From DATIJJ01 sp964612855 (lineage in GTDB: Bacteria > Pseudomonadota > Gammaproteobacteria > DSM-16500), in assembly GCA_964612855.1 (NCBI GenBank), contig CAZTDR010000013.1, positions 1-44,038 of the forward strand: a DNA stretch of 44,038 nt. The letters are read 5' to 3'. Both the position numbers and the translations under genes were made by a program. The number at the start of each line of letters is the position of its first letter. Within the stretch, counting starts at the first letter, position 1. Under the pieces are notes generated by a model. The model was not told the DNA's origin and searched no databases. It saw only the letters and a list, made by a program, of their open reading frames with translations. This document shows positions 18,346 through 26,978 of this stretch, in pieces.

Positions 18346-18433
18346 ATAAGGGAATAAAACTTTCTTCTAAGGTTTTGCTACGACCAATAATACCGACATC
18401 AGCGTCATGGTCAAAATAACTTTCTTCTAGCAA
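18346..18433 (-). pseudogene. Archease N-terminal fragment
   Basis: On the minus strand, from a TTG at 18433, the frame reads LEESYFDHDADVGIIGRSKT, then LEESF. The DHDADVGI...TLEE pattern is that of archease, the tRNA-ligase/RtcB helper. Homology ends exactly where the IS200-type hairpin starts, so the element probably interrupted or deleted the gene. 18434-18703 holds no recognisable gene. Confidence 0.5.
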
Positions 18434-18703
18434 AATATAACACTCTTATAATATCGAATTAAAAAATCCTTATCACACAGTTTTGCATAAAATAGCCTCC
18501 TTTCATCGATATTTTCATATTTTATATCCCTGATTTTTGATAAATAAAATTTTATCATTATGGTAGTTTTTAATATTAAATCTTAAAGCATCGTAGAAAT
18601 GAAATAAGTAAGATTTTTGCCAATAATATTAGGGTAAATTTTAGGTTGTTTATTATTTTTATAGTTTTAAAATTTTGGAAGGCGATGGATTTTATATGGC
18701 AAA

Positions 18704-18955
18704 ATGAAAATTAAAGAGAAAAAAGTATTGTTGTTTCTGTGTGGCGATGTCATGTTAGGCCGAGGCATTGATCAGGTATTGCCTTTTACATCCAATCCAA
18801 TATTGTATGAGTCGCATATTACTGATGCCCGCGATTATGTTTTGTTAGCGGAGGAGAAAAATTCAAAAATTAATTACCCTGTGAGCATGGATTATATATG
18901 GGGCGATGCTTTTTCCATTTGGCAACAGAAGAAGCCTGATGCACCATTGCAATAA
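18704..18955 (+). pseudogene. CapA-family N-terminal fragment
   Basis: 83 residues: LFLCGDVMLGRGIDQVLP, then ARDYVLLAE and VSMDYIWGDAF. This is the start of CapA/PGA-synthesis-type metallophosphoesterase-like proteins, normally ~350-400 residues, where GDVMLGRG is the metal-binding signature. It stops after the first quarter, so it is a truncated remnant. 18956-19096 has no gene apart from the leader of the next one. Confidence 0.75.
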
Positions 18956-19096
18956 TTATTACTTGTTTTTCAACAATGTTGATTAGGCATGAGATTGTAT
19001 CTATAGGGGTTTATTATTATTCACATTGTGCACGTCACTGCAACTAATTCCAATGCCAAAATGGCTTATTAATAGGCCTAATAAGGGTAAATTTTT

Positions 19097-19789
19097 ATGC
19101 CGCATTTTCTATCTGTTATTGAACATCCTATTATTATCACAATGAAAGATATTGAGCTTAATGGTATTCTTCATATACCTAAGACAGCGATCGGATTAGT
19201 GATTTTTGTACATGGCAGTGGAAGTAGCCGTTTTAGTAAACGTAATCAACATGTTGCAAGAGTCTTAAACGATGCAAATCTTGCTACTCTTCTTTTTGAT
19301 TTATTAACGCTGGAAGAAGATGAAATAGATTCACAAACAGGCGAATTCCGTTTCGACATATCTTTTTTAGCAACTCGGCTCATTGAAGTTACCAACTGGT
19401 GCACAAAGCAAATGGTTACACATCACTTGCCAATAGGATATTTTGGTGCTAGCACAGGCGGAGGAGCTGCATTAGTTGCTGCAGCTAATAAATCAGCTAT
19501 CGTTAAAGCAGTTGTTTCTCGTGGCGGCAGGCCAGATTTAGCCAATGAATCTTTAGCACAAGTAAGAGCACCAAGCTTATTTATTGTGGGTGAAAATGAT
19601 TTACCTATTATAGAAATGAATGAGGTTGCCATGTCTAAAATGACATGCATTAAAAAATTAAAAATTATTCCAAAAGCTACACATTTGTTTGAAGAAGCAG
19701 GAACGCTTGACCAGGTTGCGGTTTTAGCAGCGGAATGGTTTGTTAAATATTTACATGTTATAACACCCGGTGCTGGGATTCCTTCCTAA
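19097..19789 (+). CDS. Dienelactone-hydrolase-like alpha/beta hydrolase
   Basis: 230 residues, alpha/beta-hydrolase fold with a complete triad. The oxyanion region is VIFVHGSGSSR (~residues 36-46). The nucleophile elbow is YFGASTGGGAAL (Ser about 117). The acid is in VGENDLPI (Asp about 171) and the base in PKATHLFEE (His about 198). The family is often fused to or placed beside a phosphoribosyltransferase domain; none is present here. A weak aaggg ribosome-binding site precedes the ATG. It appears intact although both neighbours are broken. Substrate unknown; a carboxylesterase or dienelactone-type activity is the family expectation. Confidence 0.82.
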   Translation: MPHFLSVIEHPIIITMKDIELNGILHIPKTAIGLVIFVHGSGSSRFSKRNQHVARVLNDANLATLLFDLLTLEEDEIDSQTGEFRFDISFLATRLIEVTNWCTKQMVTHHLPIGYFGASTGGGAALVAAANKSAIVKAVVSRGGRPDLANESLAQVRAPSLFIVGENDLPIIEMNEVAMSKMTCIKKLKIIPKATHLFEEAGTLDQVAVLAAEWFVKYLHVITPGAGIPS

Positions 19790-19894
19790 ATACCACATAA
19801 GCACTTTTAATTGACATGTATCGACGATTTTTCTGAAGAGTTTGACTCTGGAAAATAGCAGCTTATTTCAATAATAACTGCAATCTTAAGTACG

Positions 19895-20243
19895 TTGGAG
19901 TATGGCATGAATAAAATGAAAGCAGCCGTTGCTCATCAATTTAATAGTCCTCTTATTATTGAAGAGATAGCTATTCCAAAAATTAATCCAGACCAGATTT
20001 TAGTAAAGATAAAAGCTTCAGGAGTGTGCCATACCGATTTACATGCAGTTAGCGGTGATTGGCCGATAAAACCAACTTTACCATTTATTCCGGGACATGA
20101 AGGAGCAGGGGTTATTTGCAGCAGTTGGCTCTAACGTAAAATTTCTTAAAGAAGGTGATCGAGTAGGAATACCTTGGCTTCATACTACGTGCGGGCATTG
20201 TGAATTTTGTTTGAGTGGGTGGGAAACTCTTTGTTTAGCATAA
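19895..20243 (+). pseudogene. Zinc alcohol dehydrogenase fragment (AdhP-like), frameshifted and truncated
   Basis: The first frame gives MKAAVAHQFNSPLIIEEIAI, then ASGVCHTDLHAVSGDWP and PFIPGHEGAGVI, the N-terminal catalytic domain with zinc ligand Cys and GHE. At about 20110 one extra T in a T run shifts the frame. The next frame continues AAVGSNVKFLKEGDRVGIPW, then TCGHCEFCLSGWETLC with the structural-zinc cysteines. Homology ends at 20243 where an IS256 remnant begins, so the NAD-binding domain is missing. Confidence 0.85.
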
Positions 20244-20395
20244 AAAATACCATTTTCATCAAAAACATCTTCCTGGGTGGTGCAACCTTTTAATAACTCA
20301 TCTATCAATTCAACTTTCATAGCCATAGTGGTTATTCCATAAAAAATTGTTGCTATAGTACACTATGGCCGTTTACACAGGAAAATTTACAGATT
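20241..20395 (-). mobile_element. IS256-family remnant: left end and transposase N-terminus
   Basis: On the minus strand ATG 20326 opens MAMKVELIDELLKGCTTQED, then VFDENGIF, the conserved start of IS256-type transposases. It is cut at about 20243. Upstream, tttacacaggaaaatttaca (20374-20393) is the likely inverted end, similar to that at 16527. This element may have truncated the alcohol dehydrogenase gene. Confidence 0.6.
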
Positions 20396-20950
20396 CGAAA
20401 AAGTTGCAATTTTATCCATTATTACTTGTTCTAAAGAAGACATTAAAAACTACTGTCTCTTCGAAAAACAGGCTGCAAGGCTTACTCAAGCTAAACCATT
20501 GCTCGATGAGCTACATAGCTACTTAATCACCACTCAACCTCATGTTCCTCCCAAGAGCTTGCTTGGACAAGCAATCAGCTACACATTAAATCAATGGCCT
20601 AAAATTTTAAATTATTTACAAGACCCGCGCCTTGATATATCAAACAATCTTTCTGAGTGTGCGATCAAGCCGTTTGTCATCGGACGCAAAGGGTGGTTGT
20701 TTGCTAATAGCGTTGCCGGTGCCAATGCTGCTGCAGCTATCTTTAGCGTTATCGAAACTTGCAAATATCATAAAATCGAGCCTTATGAATATTTGCGCTA
20801 TGTCCTGAATACGCTGCCACAATGCCAGACTATCGATGATTATGAAAAATTGCTCTCTTATAAAATTGATAAAACATTATTGGCAGCAAGTGTGAATTAA
20901 AATGCGATCGCGGGATAGTGGGTGGTTAAATTGGCGGATACTTATTAGAT
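20396..20950 (+). mobile_element. IS66-family remnant: transposase C-terminus and right end
   Basis: The frame from about 20460 to 20900 encodes FEKQAARLTQAKPLLDELHS, then DISNNLSECAIKPFVIGRKG, WLFANSVAGANAAAAIFSVI and EPYEYLRYVLNTLP, the C-terminal DDE and tail region of IS66 TnpC. The N-terminal two-thirds is missing. The following gggtggttaaattggcgga (about 20920-20938) is the characteristic IS66 terminal sequence. Confidence 0.85.
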
Positions 20951-20953
20951 GCC

Positions 20954-21100
20954 TTAACGCTGATTTGATCGATCAGAGCGATCATTATCCTCGTATTTTT
21001 TCCGAGATTTATTATTTTCGCGCTTTTCATTTTCATCATGTCGTTTTTTTTCGTGACGATCCTTATCCTGGCTTTGACCATTTGGATTATGTCTATTCAT
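20954..21100 (-). CDS. Small highly charged protein, 48 aa
   Basis: MNRHNPNGQSQDKDRHEKKR begins a very hydrophilic Lys/Arg/Asp/Glu/His-rich peptide that ends SDRSNQR. It is short, but it has an aaggaatcttt ribosome-binding site directly before the ATG and a TATAAT box 35 nt upstream. Its stop lies a few bases from the IS66 right end. Composition suggests an intrinsically disordered, possibly nucleic-acid- or metal-binding peptide. No family recognised. Confidence 0.5.
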   Translation of the reverse strand: MNRHNPNGQSQDKDRHEKKRHDENEKRENNKSRKKYEDNDRSDRSNQR

Positions 21101-21134
21101 AAAGATTCCTTAAAAAAATAATCGACTAAATTCT

Positions 21135-21140
21135 ATTATA
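21135..21140 (-). promoter_or_regulatory. Candidate -10 box (TATAAT) of the 48-aa gene
   Basis: A perfect TATAAT in the context gcgtataatagaa on the minus strand lies 35 nt upstream of the ATG at 21100. No good -35 element is seen at 16-18 bp. Confidence 0.45.
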
Positions 21141-21282
21141 CGCTGATTTCAAATTTTTTGAGATGGTGGGCAGGGGGGCGCAAATAATGACCCGAACGAT
21201 ATTCTTTTGGGGGGTTGCAAAAGAATGTTCATTTGTATTATGAATATTACAAAACTTTTTAATCATCACTATTAATGGAATA

Positions 21283-21543
21283 ATGACAATGAGTCAATTT
21301 ATGAATACATTAACCTGGACTATGGCAATAAAGCTGTATCATGCAAAAATGAAGGCCGAAAAAAGAAGAGACTTGAGTGCTATCAACAGCCTTAAACAAC
21401 AGTATCCTGATTTATTCACCGAACAATTCAATGTATACATTGAAAAGGCCAAACGGATTGCCTTTTTGTTAGATTGCCTATACAACGAGAATTTCTTGCT
21501 GATGTTTGACTTAGAAAGCGATTCTGTTGAAATATTGCACTGA
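21283..21543 (+). CDS. Hypothetical protein, 86 aa
   Basis: Helical, basic N-terminal half (KMKAEKRRDLSAINSLKQQ) and a Leu/Phe-rich C-terminal half (RIAFLLDCLYNENFLLMFDL). A weak ggaat site precedes two possible ATGs (21283, 21289). No domain recognised. It lies between IS66 and decayed regulator fragments, so it may itself be part of a mobile cargo. 21101-21282 upstream holds no other gene. Confidence 0.45.
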   Translation: MTMSQFMNTLTWTMAIKLYHAKMKAEKRRDLSAINSLKQQYPDLFTEQFNVYIEKAKRIAFLLDCLYNENFLLMFDLESDSVEILH

Positions 21544-21640
21544 CAAAAGATATACAGATAGGGTAATAGTATATAAAACACTTGATCGTTCACCAATGGT
21601 TCATCTATCTTAGATTAAATACGACAGCTTTAACGGGTGA

Positions 21641-21919
21641 ACAAGAGAAGAGAAAATTTTAGCTTTATTAGAAAAACAGCCAAAGGGATTAAAAAGAGCC
21701 GAAATTAAAGAAAAAATTGGCGCTAATATTACAGACAGAACATTGCGTCGCGATCTTAATTATTTAATGGAATTAAACCTCATTTATTTAGAGGGGAGGG
21801 GGGGCATTAGCCGTTTGGGTTTTTTTAAACCAGGACAATCATTAGGACACGTTCAGGACATGCTCTGGACATATCGGGACATTTGGCCACCTTTAAAGAG
21901 CGTGACATTTGCAAGGTAA
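21641..21919 (+). pseudogene. Winged-helix domain fragment
   Basis: An open frame without a usable start (in-frame TGA at 21638-21640) encodes EKILALLEKQPKGLKRAEIK, then TDRTLRRDLNYLMELNLIYL. This is a winged helix-turn-helix of the kind at the C-terminus of Fic-family or ATPase regulators. The rest of the protein is absent, so it is a remnant. Confidence 0.45.
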
Positions 21920-22002
21920 AAGACTTAAAGAAATCGCATATAGTTTATATGCTATAGTTCGCAAAAGTAGGACGATATTTTAAGCAGTTTGAGTAAAGGA
22001 AA

Positions 22003-22170
22003 AAGTTAGCCGGTATCAGTAAGCTTAATCAACATCGAATAGCTAAAATATTAAATGTGGCTCATCATACTATTACTACGGAACAAGCCGCAATTATTTT
22101 AAAAATGCCGAATAATAAAGTCGCAAAATTAATATCGCGATGGATTGCTGATTTTTATCTTCAAAGGTGG
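22003..22170 (+). pseudogene. AbiEi-type antitoxin N-terminal fragment
   Basis: The frame, lacking a start codon, reads KLAGISKLNQHRIAKILNVA, then TITTEQAAIILKMP and KVAKLISRWI. This matches the N-terminal winged helix of AbiEi-like antitoxins of type IV toxin-antitoxin systems. No AbiEii nucleotidyltransferase toxin is found nearby. Confidence 0.45.
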
Positions 22171-22171
22171 T

Positions 22172-22572
22172 TCATTTTTTTAGTTCAGTTGCTTTATATT
22201 CTTCCTCAGAATCTGATCCACTGTCATAATCATTAGCTAACGTCCTACCGTCTTTGCAAACTGAAACATGTGAGGGCGAAGTTAATAGTGTATTTATCGT
22301 ATTACGCGCAGCTGGATGAGATTGGTTTTGAATAGTATGGAGCCAAAGTCTACCAGGATAGTTTCCGAATTGATTAATGAAGTCCGTCATCCTGCCGGTG
22401 CAACCCATGCATGGCCTTTTTTTACCACCAATACAACTATAAGGTTTCATTTCGGATTCTTTAGCTACAACTGCGGCATAATCAGCGATATCGGTAAGAA
22501 ATTCTTCTGCGTGTCTTTCTACCGTGGAAGAATAGCCATTAAGCACGATGATATAAATATGATTATCTGTAT
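22172..22572 (-). CDS. Nucleic-acid/cytidine deaminase-like domain, out of frame with the upstream ankyrin gene
   Basis: The frame contains the two-part zinc signature of the deaminase superfamily: H-A-E (H12-A13-E14 from GTG 22546) and P-C-M-G-C (45-49), inside RHAEEFLTDIADYA and GGKKRPCMGCTGRM. The expected first strands lie upstream of the GTG (FLNTDNHIYIIVLNGYSS), so GTG 22546 is unlikely to be the real start. Those residues directly follow the end of the ankyrin ORF at 22573. One extra T in the T6 run at 22580-22575 would join both into one ~598-residue protein. The KRPCxxCxGRM form recalls the toxin-type deaminases found in polymorphic toxins and intracellular bacteria. The last ~25 residues are acidic. 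Likely role: deaminating nucleic acid or nucleotide as an effector or toxin (inference). Confidence 0.6.
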
Positions 22573-23973
22573 TTAAAAAATATGTTTAAGCAATGCTTGT
22601 GAAGCGTTAGACAACGCATAATTATTATTTGCATTGATAGGTAGTGGAGAAGGCGTACTATTTTTTAACAAAGTAGCAACTTGTCGCGCACGTTCTTTAT
22701 CTGATGTGCCTTTATTTGTAGATACGTCATCTGAATCAATAGCTCGCACTGCTAATTTTTCAGCATAGCGAGCAGACCTTATTTTTCCTTCTTTATCTTT
22801 CGGAAGGTGAGCAGTCGTCAAAAGTTTACTTAAATTCTCTCGGCTAGCAATTAAGGCAGGTAAAGAAGGGGTTATGCTTGGCTTATTCGCCACAATAAAT
22901 AAATTATGTTTTTCGTTAAACTCAAGATGCATTATTTGAACTTCAACTAATTCTTCGATATTTAGGGCAAAATATAATTGAGTGGCTGCTTGGCGCAATA
23001 ATTGCCTTTCTCTTTCAGATGAAAATGAGCGATACGGTTTTTGCTTTTCTATTGGATAGACTTTAGGAAGTCTGCCAACTTGTTTCATATTGTTAACGTC
23101 ATTGCTCAGAGCATTAGCTGCATTTTTTTTAGAAATTTTCGTATTCAGCAAAAAGCGATTTCTGTTTTGAGAAGCGAATGTAGCTTCAGCGTGGTCAATG
23201 CTTGGAGTATGAGAAGAATAATTCAAAAATGAATCAAGACGGCTATTTTTAGCAAGGTAATATAATGTGCGTCTGTTAAAGATATCACGAGATTCAATAT
23301 TAAAATTCATTGTCGATAAGTAGGGCATCATTTCATGGTGATCTAATGCCGCTGCTAAGCATAATGCATGCCGACCATTACTATCTGTGCGCGTTAAAAA
23401 AGGAGATTGTTCTGCATCAGATTGCGTTTTAATATGCCTGAAAATGAGACGAAATAATTGCGCATTGCCTGTTTCGACAATGCGGAGAAATGACTCGGGC
23501 GAATTAAAGTAAGTTTTAAAGGCGTCACATGTTGTTATGAGGTCAAGCTCTAATTGCATAAATATGGCACCCTTTTGGAATAAATAATGAAATGCTCTGG
23601 GCGAGTTTCGTTTTATTGAATACCATAGCGGGGAGTATACTTTGCCTTTATAGTTGATGTTAAACCCTAAATCAGAGTGTAAGTATTGCATCAATTTTTC
23701 ATTATTCGCGATAGAAGCAATCGCTAATATATGGCGGCCCAGGCTATCTTCCGAAAAAAGCAGCTTGTCGCGCTCTTCTTTTCCAAAATTGGCTTCAATG
23801 ATAGTTAGGATTTCTTTCACTGTTTCAACATGACCATCACGAGCAGCCAATAATACGGCGTTATGATAGGTGGCATCTTTAAACTCTAATAACTCTTTAG
23901 GTTTAAATTTTTGAATGGCGGCAATGTTGTTAGTTGCAATCGCTGTATTTAGGGTAATTTCTCTGGGTTGCAT
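22573..23973 (-). CDS. Ankyrin-repeat protein (N-terminal part of a likely ankyrin-deaminase effector)
   Basis: 466 residues. Residues ~1-240 hold divergent ankyrin repeats (NAVLLAARDGHVETVKEIL, GRHILAIASIANNEKLMQYL, SPLWYSIKRNSPRAFHYLFQ, GRHALCLAAALDHHEMMPYL). Residues ~280-400 are a helical linker with a basic stretch (YRSFSSERERQLLRQAATQL). The C-terminal end (NASQALLKHIF) stops at a T6 run directly before the deaminase-like frame. No signal peptide. Ankyrin proteins of this type are common translocated effectors of intracellular bacteria, so binding to a host protein is expected but not shown. Confidence 0.8.
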   Translation of the reverse strand: MQPREITLNTAIATNNIAAIQKFKPKELLEFKDATYHNAVLLAARDGHVETVKEILTIIEANFGKEERDKLLFSEDSLGRHILAIASIANNEKLMQYLHSDLGFNINYKGKVYSPLWYSIKRNSPRAFHYLFQKGAIFMQLELDLITTCDAFKTYFNSPESFLRIVETGNAQLFRLIFRHIKTQSDAEQSPFLTRTDSNGRHALCLAAALDHHEMMPYLSTMNFNIESRDIFNRRTLYYLAKNSRLDSFLNYSSHTPSIDHAEATFASQNRNRFLLNTKISKKNAANALSNDVNNMKQVGRLPKVYPIEKQKPYRSFSSERERQLLRQAATQLYFALNIEELVEVQIMHLEFNEKHNLFIVANKPSITPSLPALIASRENLSKLLTTAHLPKDKEGKIRSARYAEKLAVRAIDSDDVSTNKGTSDKERARQVATLLKNSTPSPLPINANNNYALSNASQALLKHIF

Positions 23974-24030
23974 GGGCGGTTTCTTGTAAGTTAAAGTTTA
24001 ATAAAGCTGGATAATTTTTTGATGAAAAAG

Positions 24031-24411
24031 CTATTTCACGCTATCTTTTGCTTTGTTCCAAATTGCCATTAATTTATCAAAGGGTTGATTATGGAGATCT
24101 TCAAACCCCTCCATTTTGGCTAAACGTTGCGTTTCTCTAAAGCGATTCTCGAATTTAGCAATACTTTTTGAGAGTGTTTCGTCTGCCTTAAATTGACAAA
24201 AAATACAAAGTGAAAAAGCAGCATGTAACAGATCACCAATTTCTTCTTGCAATTTATGATGGTCTTGGTCTTTTAAATGGACTTCTATCTCGTGAAGTTC
24301 ACTGCGAATCTGTGCCATGATTTGTTCTGCGACTTCCCATCTAAAACCAAATGCAGAAGCTTCATCTTCAAGGGCGGATAGTTTTTTTAATAAATCCATG
24401 GTATCACTCAT
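24031..24411 (-). CDS. MazG-like nucleotide pyrophosphohydrolase
   Basis: 126 residues of all-alpha MazG fold. DEASAFGFRWEVAEQIMAQI, then SELHEIEVHL gives the E-x-x-E metal-binding pair, and LQEEIGDLLHAAFSL gives the second E-x-x-D. ENRFRETQRLAKMEG closes the domain. It would hydrolyse NTPs to NMP and pyrophosphate. Full MazG has two such domains (~260 residues); this is a single-domain form with some resemblance to the C-terminal half. No internal stops, and the ATG fits. Confidence 0.85.
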   Translation of the reverse strand: MSDTMDLLKKLSALEDEASAFGFRWEVAEQIMAQIRSELHEIEVHLKDQDHHKLQEEIGDLLHAAFSLCIFCQFKADETLSKSIAKFENRFRETQRLAKMEGFEDLHNQPFDKLMAIWNKAKDSVK

Positions 24412-24497
24412 AATAAAATTATCTCATTATCACTTCTTTTCCAAAAGGCGCGCCGAATTTGCCGAGGGATGTTTTAGCCAGCCTTATTTTTACATCC

Positions 24498-24830
24498 TTA
24501 CCCATGAAGTACACCACCTTTTTCAGTCAAATCCCATAATGTACCTGCCCATCCTGAAATGATCCCATTGGTTTGGCATCTGTCACATCGCCAGCCAATT
24601 TTTTCGTCTATTGTTAAACAAGGAAAAACTCTACCTTTGCAGGTGTCGTTATTAAAGACAATAAAACAGGAAGGGAATTCTTCATCCATCTCGCCGGCAA
24701 AATGGGTTGCATAAGCAACGAAGGAGCATATAGCATTTAACATGTGTGACGTAGATATAGGCAGTTTATTCGGTATATTGCCGCCTTCATCTAAAAAATG
24801 AGGCAGATGAGTTACCCAAGAATTTGGCAT
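24498..24830 (-). CDS. Conserved hypothetical protein with zinc-ribbon-like C-terminus, 110 aa
   Basis: MPNSWVTHLPHFLDEGGNIP is a start I recall from a widespread uncharacterised family. The C-terminal half has C-K-G-R-V-F-P-C and, further on, WRCDRCQTNGIISGWAGTLW, suggesting a zinc-binding knuckle followed by a conserved GxIxGWxGTxWDL tail. Four to five Cys could bind one metal. Function unknown. It lies between the mazG-like gene and the hydrolase, in the same direction but with its own spacing. Confidence 0.65.
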   Translation of the reverse strand: MPNSWVTHLPHFLDEGGNIPNKLPISTSHMLNAICSFVAYATHFAGEMDEEFPSCFIVFNNDTCKGRVFPCLTIDEKIGWRCDRCQTNGIISGWAGTLWDLTEKGGVLHG

Positions 24831-24916
24831 GTAGGTCTCTACGTTAAGCAGTATAGTTATTTGATTTAGCCACCATTATTGCAGAAAAACGAGCCATTAC
24901 AAAATTTCTGCTGTGG

Positions 24917-25615
24917 TTATGTAGGAAATGATCTTATATTTTGCAACCATGATCGCATCAAATGCGTAATCTTCTGCGGTGCTTCCATAGGACTCATGTG
25001 CCCGCAATTTTTTATCACGGATAAAGTCGCATGTTTGATTTTTTCTGCTAAAAATTGGCTTTCTTCATATTGAAAGATTGCATCATCTGCTGAATGAATA
25101 ATTAATGTCGGACAAGTTATGCAATCCAGTATTTTAATGCACTCCTCACGTTGGATCATTGCTTGTTCTTGATTAATGAAGTTGGGTATATTTCTTTCAA
25201 GCATCGCTTTGACGGAATACGCGACTGCTTTATTGTGAATAAATAATTGCATTAACTTTTCTATGATTGCAGCGTTATTTCCTTCGTGCGCATTCGCGAT
25301 CATCGCTTGACGCGCATGGTGTTTTTCTTTGCTATCAGGCCATGCTGTTGTATTGAGTAAACAAAGCCCCATTACGCGCTCAGAACAATTCTTCATTATT
25401 TCTAATGCTACCCAACCACCCATCGAATGGCCTGCTACCGCAAAATAAGGCGGCGCTTTGTTGAGTGCCGCCGCAACCATTTGCTGGGGTGATGCGGCGG
25501 AGCTTAAATCGGGGATGATGATATCTGCTATGTCTGACAAATGATGGAATTGATGTGTCCAAGTTTCCTTGTCACAGAGGAGGCCGGGCAATAAAAGTAA
25601 GGGCAGCTTACTCAT
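24917..25615 (-). CDS. Alpha/beta hydrolase
   Basis: 232 residues. Near the N-terminus, LLLLPGLLCDKETW is the oxyanion region. VAGHSMGGWVALEIM holds the nucleophile Ser (about 69-70). LIIHSADDAIF holds the acid and NCGHMSPMEAP the catalytic His. The overall pattern is close to MhpC/BioH-type esterases and Legionella-type pimeloyl esterase-like proteins. Specific substrate cannot be told. Cytosolic; no signal peptide. Confidence 0.85.
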   Translation of the reverse strand: MSKLPLLLLPGLLCDKETWTHQFHHLSDIADIIIPDLSSAASPQQMVAAALNKAPPYFAVAGHSMGGWVALEIMKNCSERVMGLCLLNTTAWPDSKEKHHARQAMIANAHEGNNAAIIEKLMQLFIHNKAVAYSVKAMLERNIPNFINQEQAMIQREECIKILDCITCPTLIIHSADDAIFQYEESQFLAEKIKHATLSVIKNCGHMSPMEAPQKITHLMRSWLQNIRSFPT

Positions 25616-25829
25616 TTTGTGTTCCCTTTGATTTTCGTGTTTCAGTAGTTCTGGTAATGGTCATTATCAATCATTTATATTTTTTAATCTTAATTACATT
25701 TGTAACTACAGCTTCGGGCATAAGATAAAGTGACACTGTTGCGAAAAATTATTTTCGCTGAAGAAATTCTTAAAATAATTCACAACTCAATTATGCAACC
25801 AATCCAAATAAATTCCGGACGAAGTTATT

Positions 25830-26483
25830 TTATCTTTTAAATTTATTTTTTTCAGAATCATTTTCTTGGTTTGGCTGGTTACTAGATATACTTGCATCTA
25901 TAGACAGCGAATAGCGGGGATAACCTTGTGGCCGAAGTGTACTCCCATCTTTTTTAAGAGTTTCATTCATTTTTGCTTTCCAAGCATCAACTTCTTGAAG
26001 ATACTCTATTTGGGATAGAGTTTTACCTTGAATTTGCACTTTTTCAGGAATATCAAATTCTGAGCAAATATATTTTGTAATTTCTTTAACTTTTTTTTCA
26101 TCAAGATAATAGGGTCTTGTCATAATGAGTGGAAGCCAAAAAGAAGGTCGAAAAGCAAATTCAGGATTATCTTGTGAAGGGACTTGAATTTCTTCAGATA
26201 ATTCTTGAGATTTGATTCTTTGTGTCAATGCTTTTATAACATCTAAATTTCCCGTTTTAATGGCTGTATCATATAAATAAATACGCAAACCCTTTGACGA
26301 AGATTTTTCAGTAGGTTGTATACTTTTTAAGTCAAAAAGATTAATTAATTCACAAACATATCGAGTTTTTTGTTGGGTAATTTCATCAGCAGGATTTTTT
26401 CCGTACAAAGAAAAAATGTCATCAAATAACCTATCGTAAGGTGATGATTCTTTTTTCGATTTTGATTCGCGAGAATCACTCAT
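25830..26483 (-). CDS. Hypothetical protein, 217 aa, effector-like
   Basis: Hydrophilic Ser/Lys/Glu-rich ends (SDSRESKSKKESS and NQENDSEKNKFKR) enclose a helical core with one ankyrin-like helix pair (LRIYLYDTAIKTGNLDVIKA). No signal peptide or membrane helix, no known catalytic motif. The charged C-terminal tail is typical of type IV-secreted proteins of Legionella/Coxiella, but that is only a composition argument. 25616-25829 behind it holds no gene. Confidence 0.6.
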   Translation of the reverse strand: MSDSRESKSKKESSPYDRLFDDIFSLYGKNPADEITQQKTRYVCELINLFDLKSIQPTEKSSSKGLRIYLYDTAIKTGNLDVIKALTQRIKSQELSEEIQVPSQDNPEFAFRPSFWLPLIMTRPYYLDEKKVKEITKYICSEFDIPEKVQIQGKTLSQIEYLQEVDAWKAKMNETLKKDGSTLRPQGYPRYSLSIDASISSNQPNQENDSEKNKFKR

Positions 26484-26953
26484 AAATAATCTCTTTTTAT
26501 GCCTATAGATATGCTTATTTTAACAAAAATTAAAATTTTTTTATAAAAGGTTGGATATTTTTCTCCTCCAATGACTAATTTAGGCATATTTTATTTGGCT
26601 TGCAGGCAGTAGAAAAGCTTATGGAATAGGATTATTGATGGTTGCTTTCAAATTATTCACTATTAGTGACACATATTTGTCCAGTTCTATAGCACACTAG
26701 TTGTTTGCTTTTTTGCTTTTTACCAGAATTGGCGCCGAACCTAATGCCGATTTATTCCCTTCTTTTTGCGTTTATGTGTAGTACCTTAGCGCGGGGTTTT
26801 TGTCTTTACTATAGATAATGATGCTTATTGATAGTTTTAAATATGAAAGATATGCCGCTTTATTCATTTTAAATACCGAATTATTACGTTAAATGTAATA
26901 GTGATTCCAAAACGCATAAGCCTGAAAAAAGCCACTATTTACAATTGATATCC
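26484..26953. other. AT-rich intergenic stretch without a recognisable gene
   Basis: About 470 bp with no convincing frame, hairpin or IS end on either strand. It separates the minus-strand block from the toxin-antitoxin locus. Confidence 0.5.
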
Positions 26954-26971
26954 TGTCGTTTTTATACGACA
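26954..26971. promoter_or_regulatory. Palindromic operator candidate of the toxin-antitoxin pair
   Basis: tgtcgt-ttttat-acgaca is a perfect 6-bp dyad with a 6-nt spacer, ending 7 nt before the toxin ATG. Autoregulation by the HTH antitoxin at such a site is usual for this family. Confidence 0.45.
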
Positions 26972-26978
26972 ATTCTTT

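Noticed and set aside
20902..21102. 66-codon plus-strand frame after the IS66 remnant
   Set aside because: Antisense of the 48-aa minus-strand gene, which has a better promoter and ribosome-binding site.
22316..22576. 86-codon plus-strand frame over the deaminase-like region
   Set aside because: Antisense shadow; the minus strand carries the HAE and PCxxC signature.
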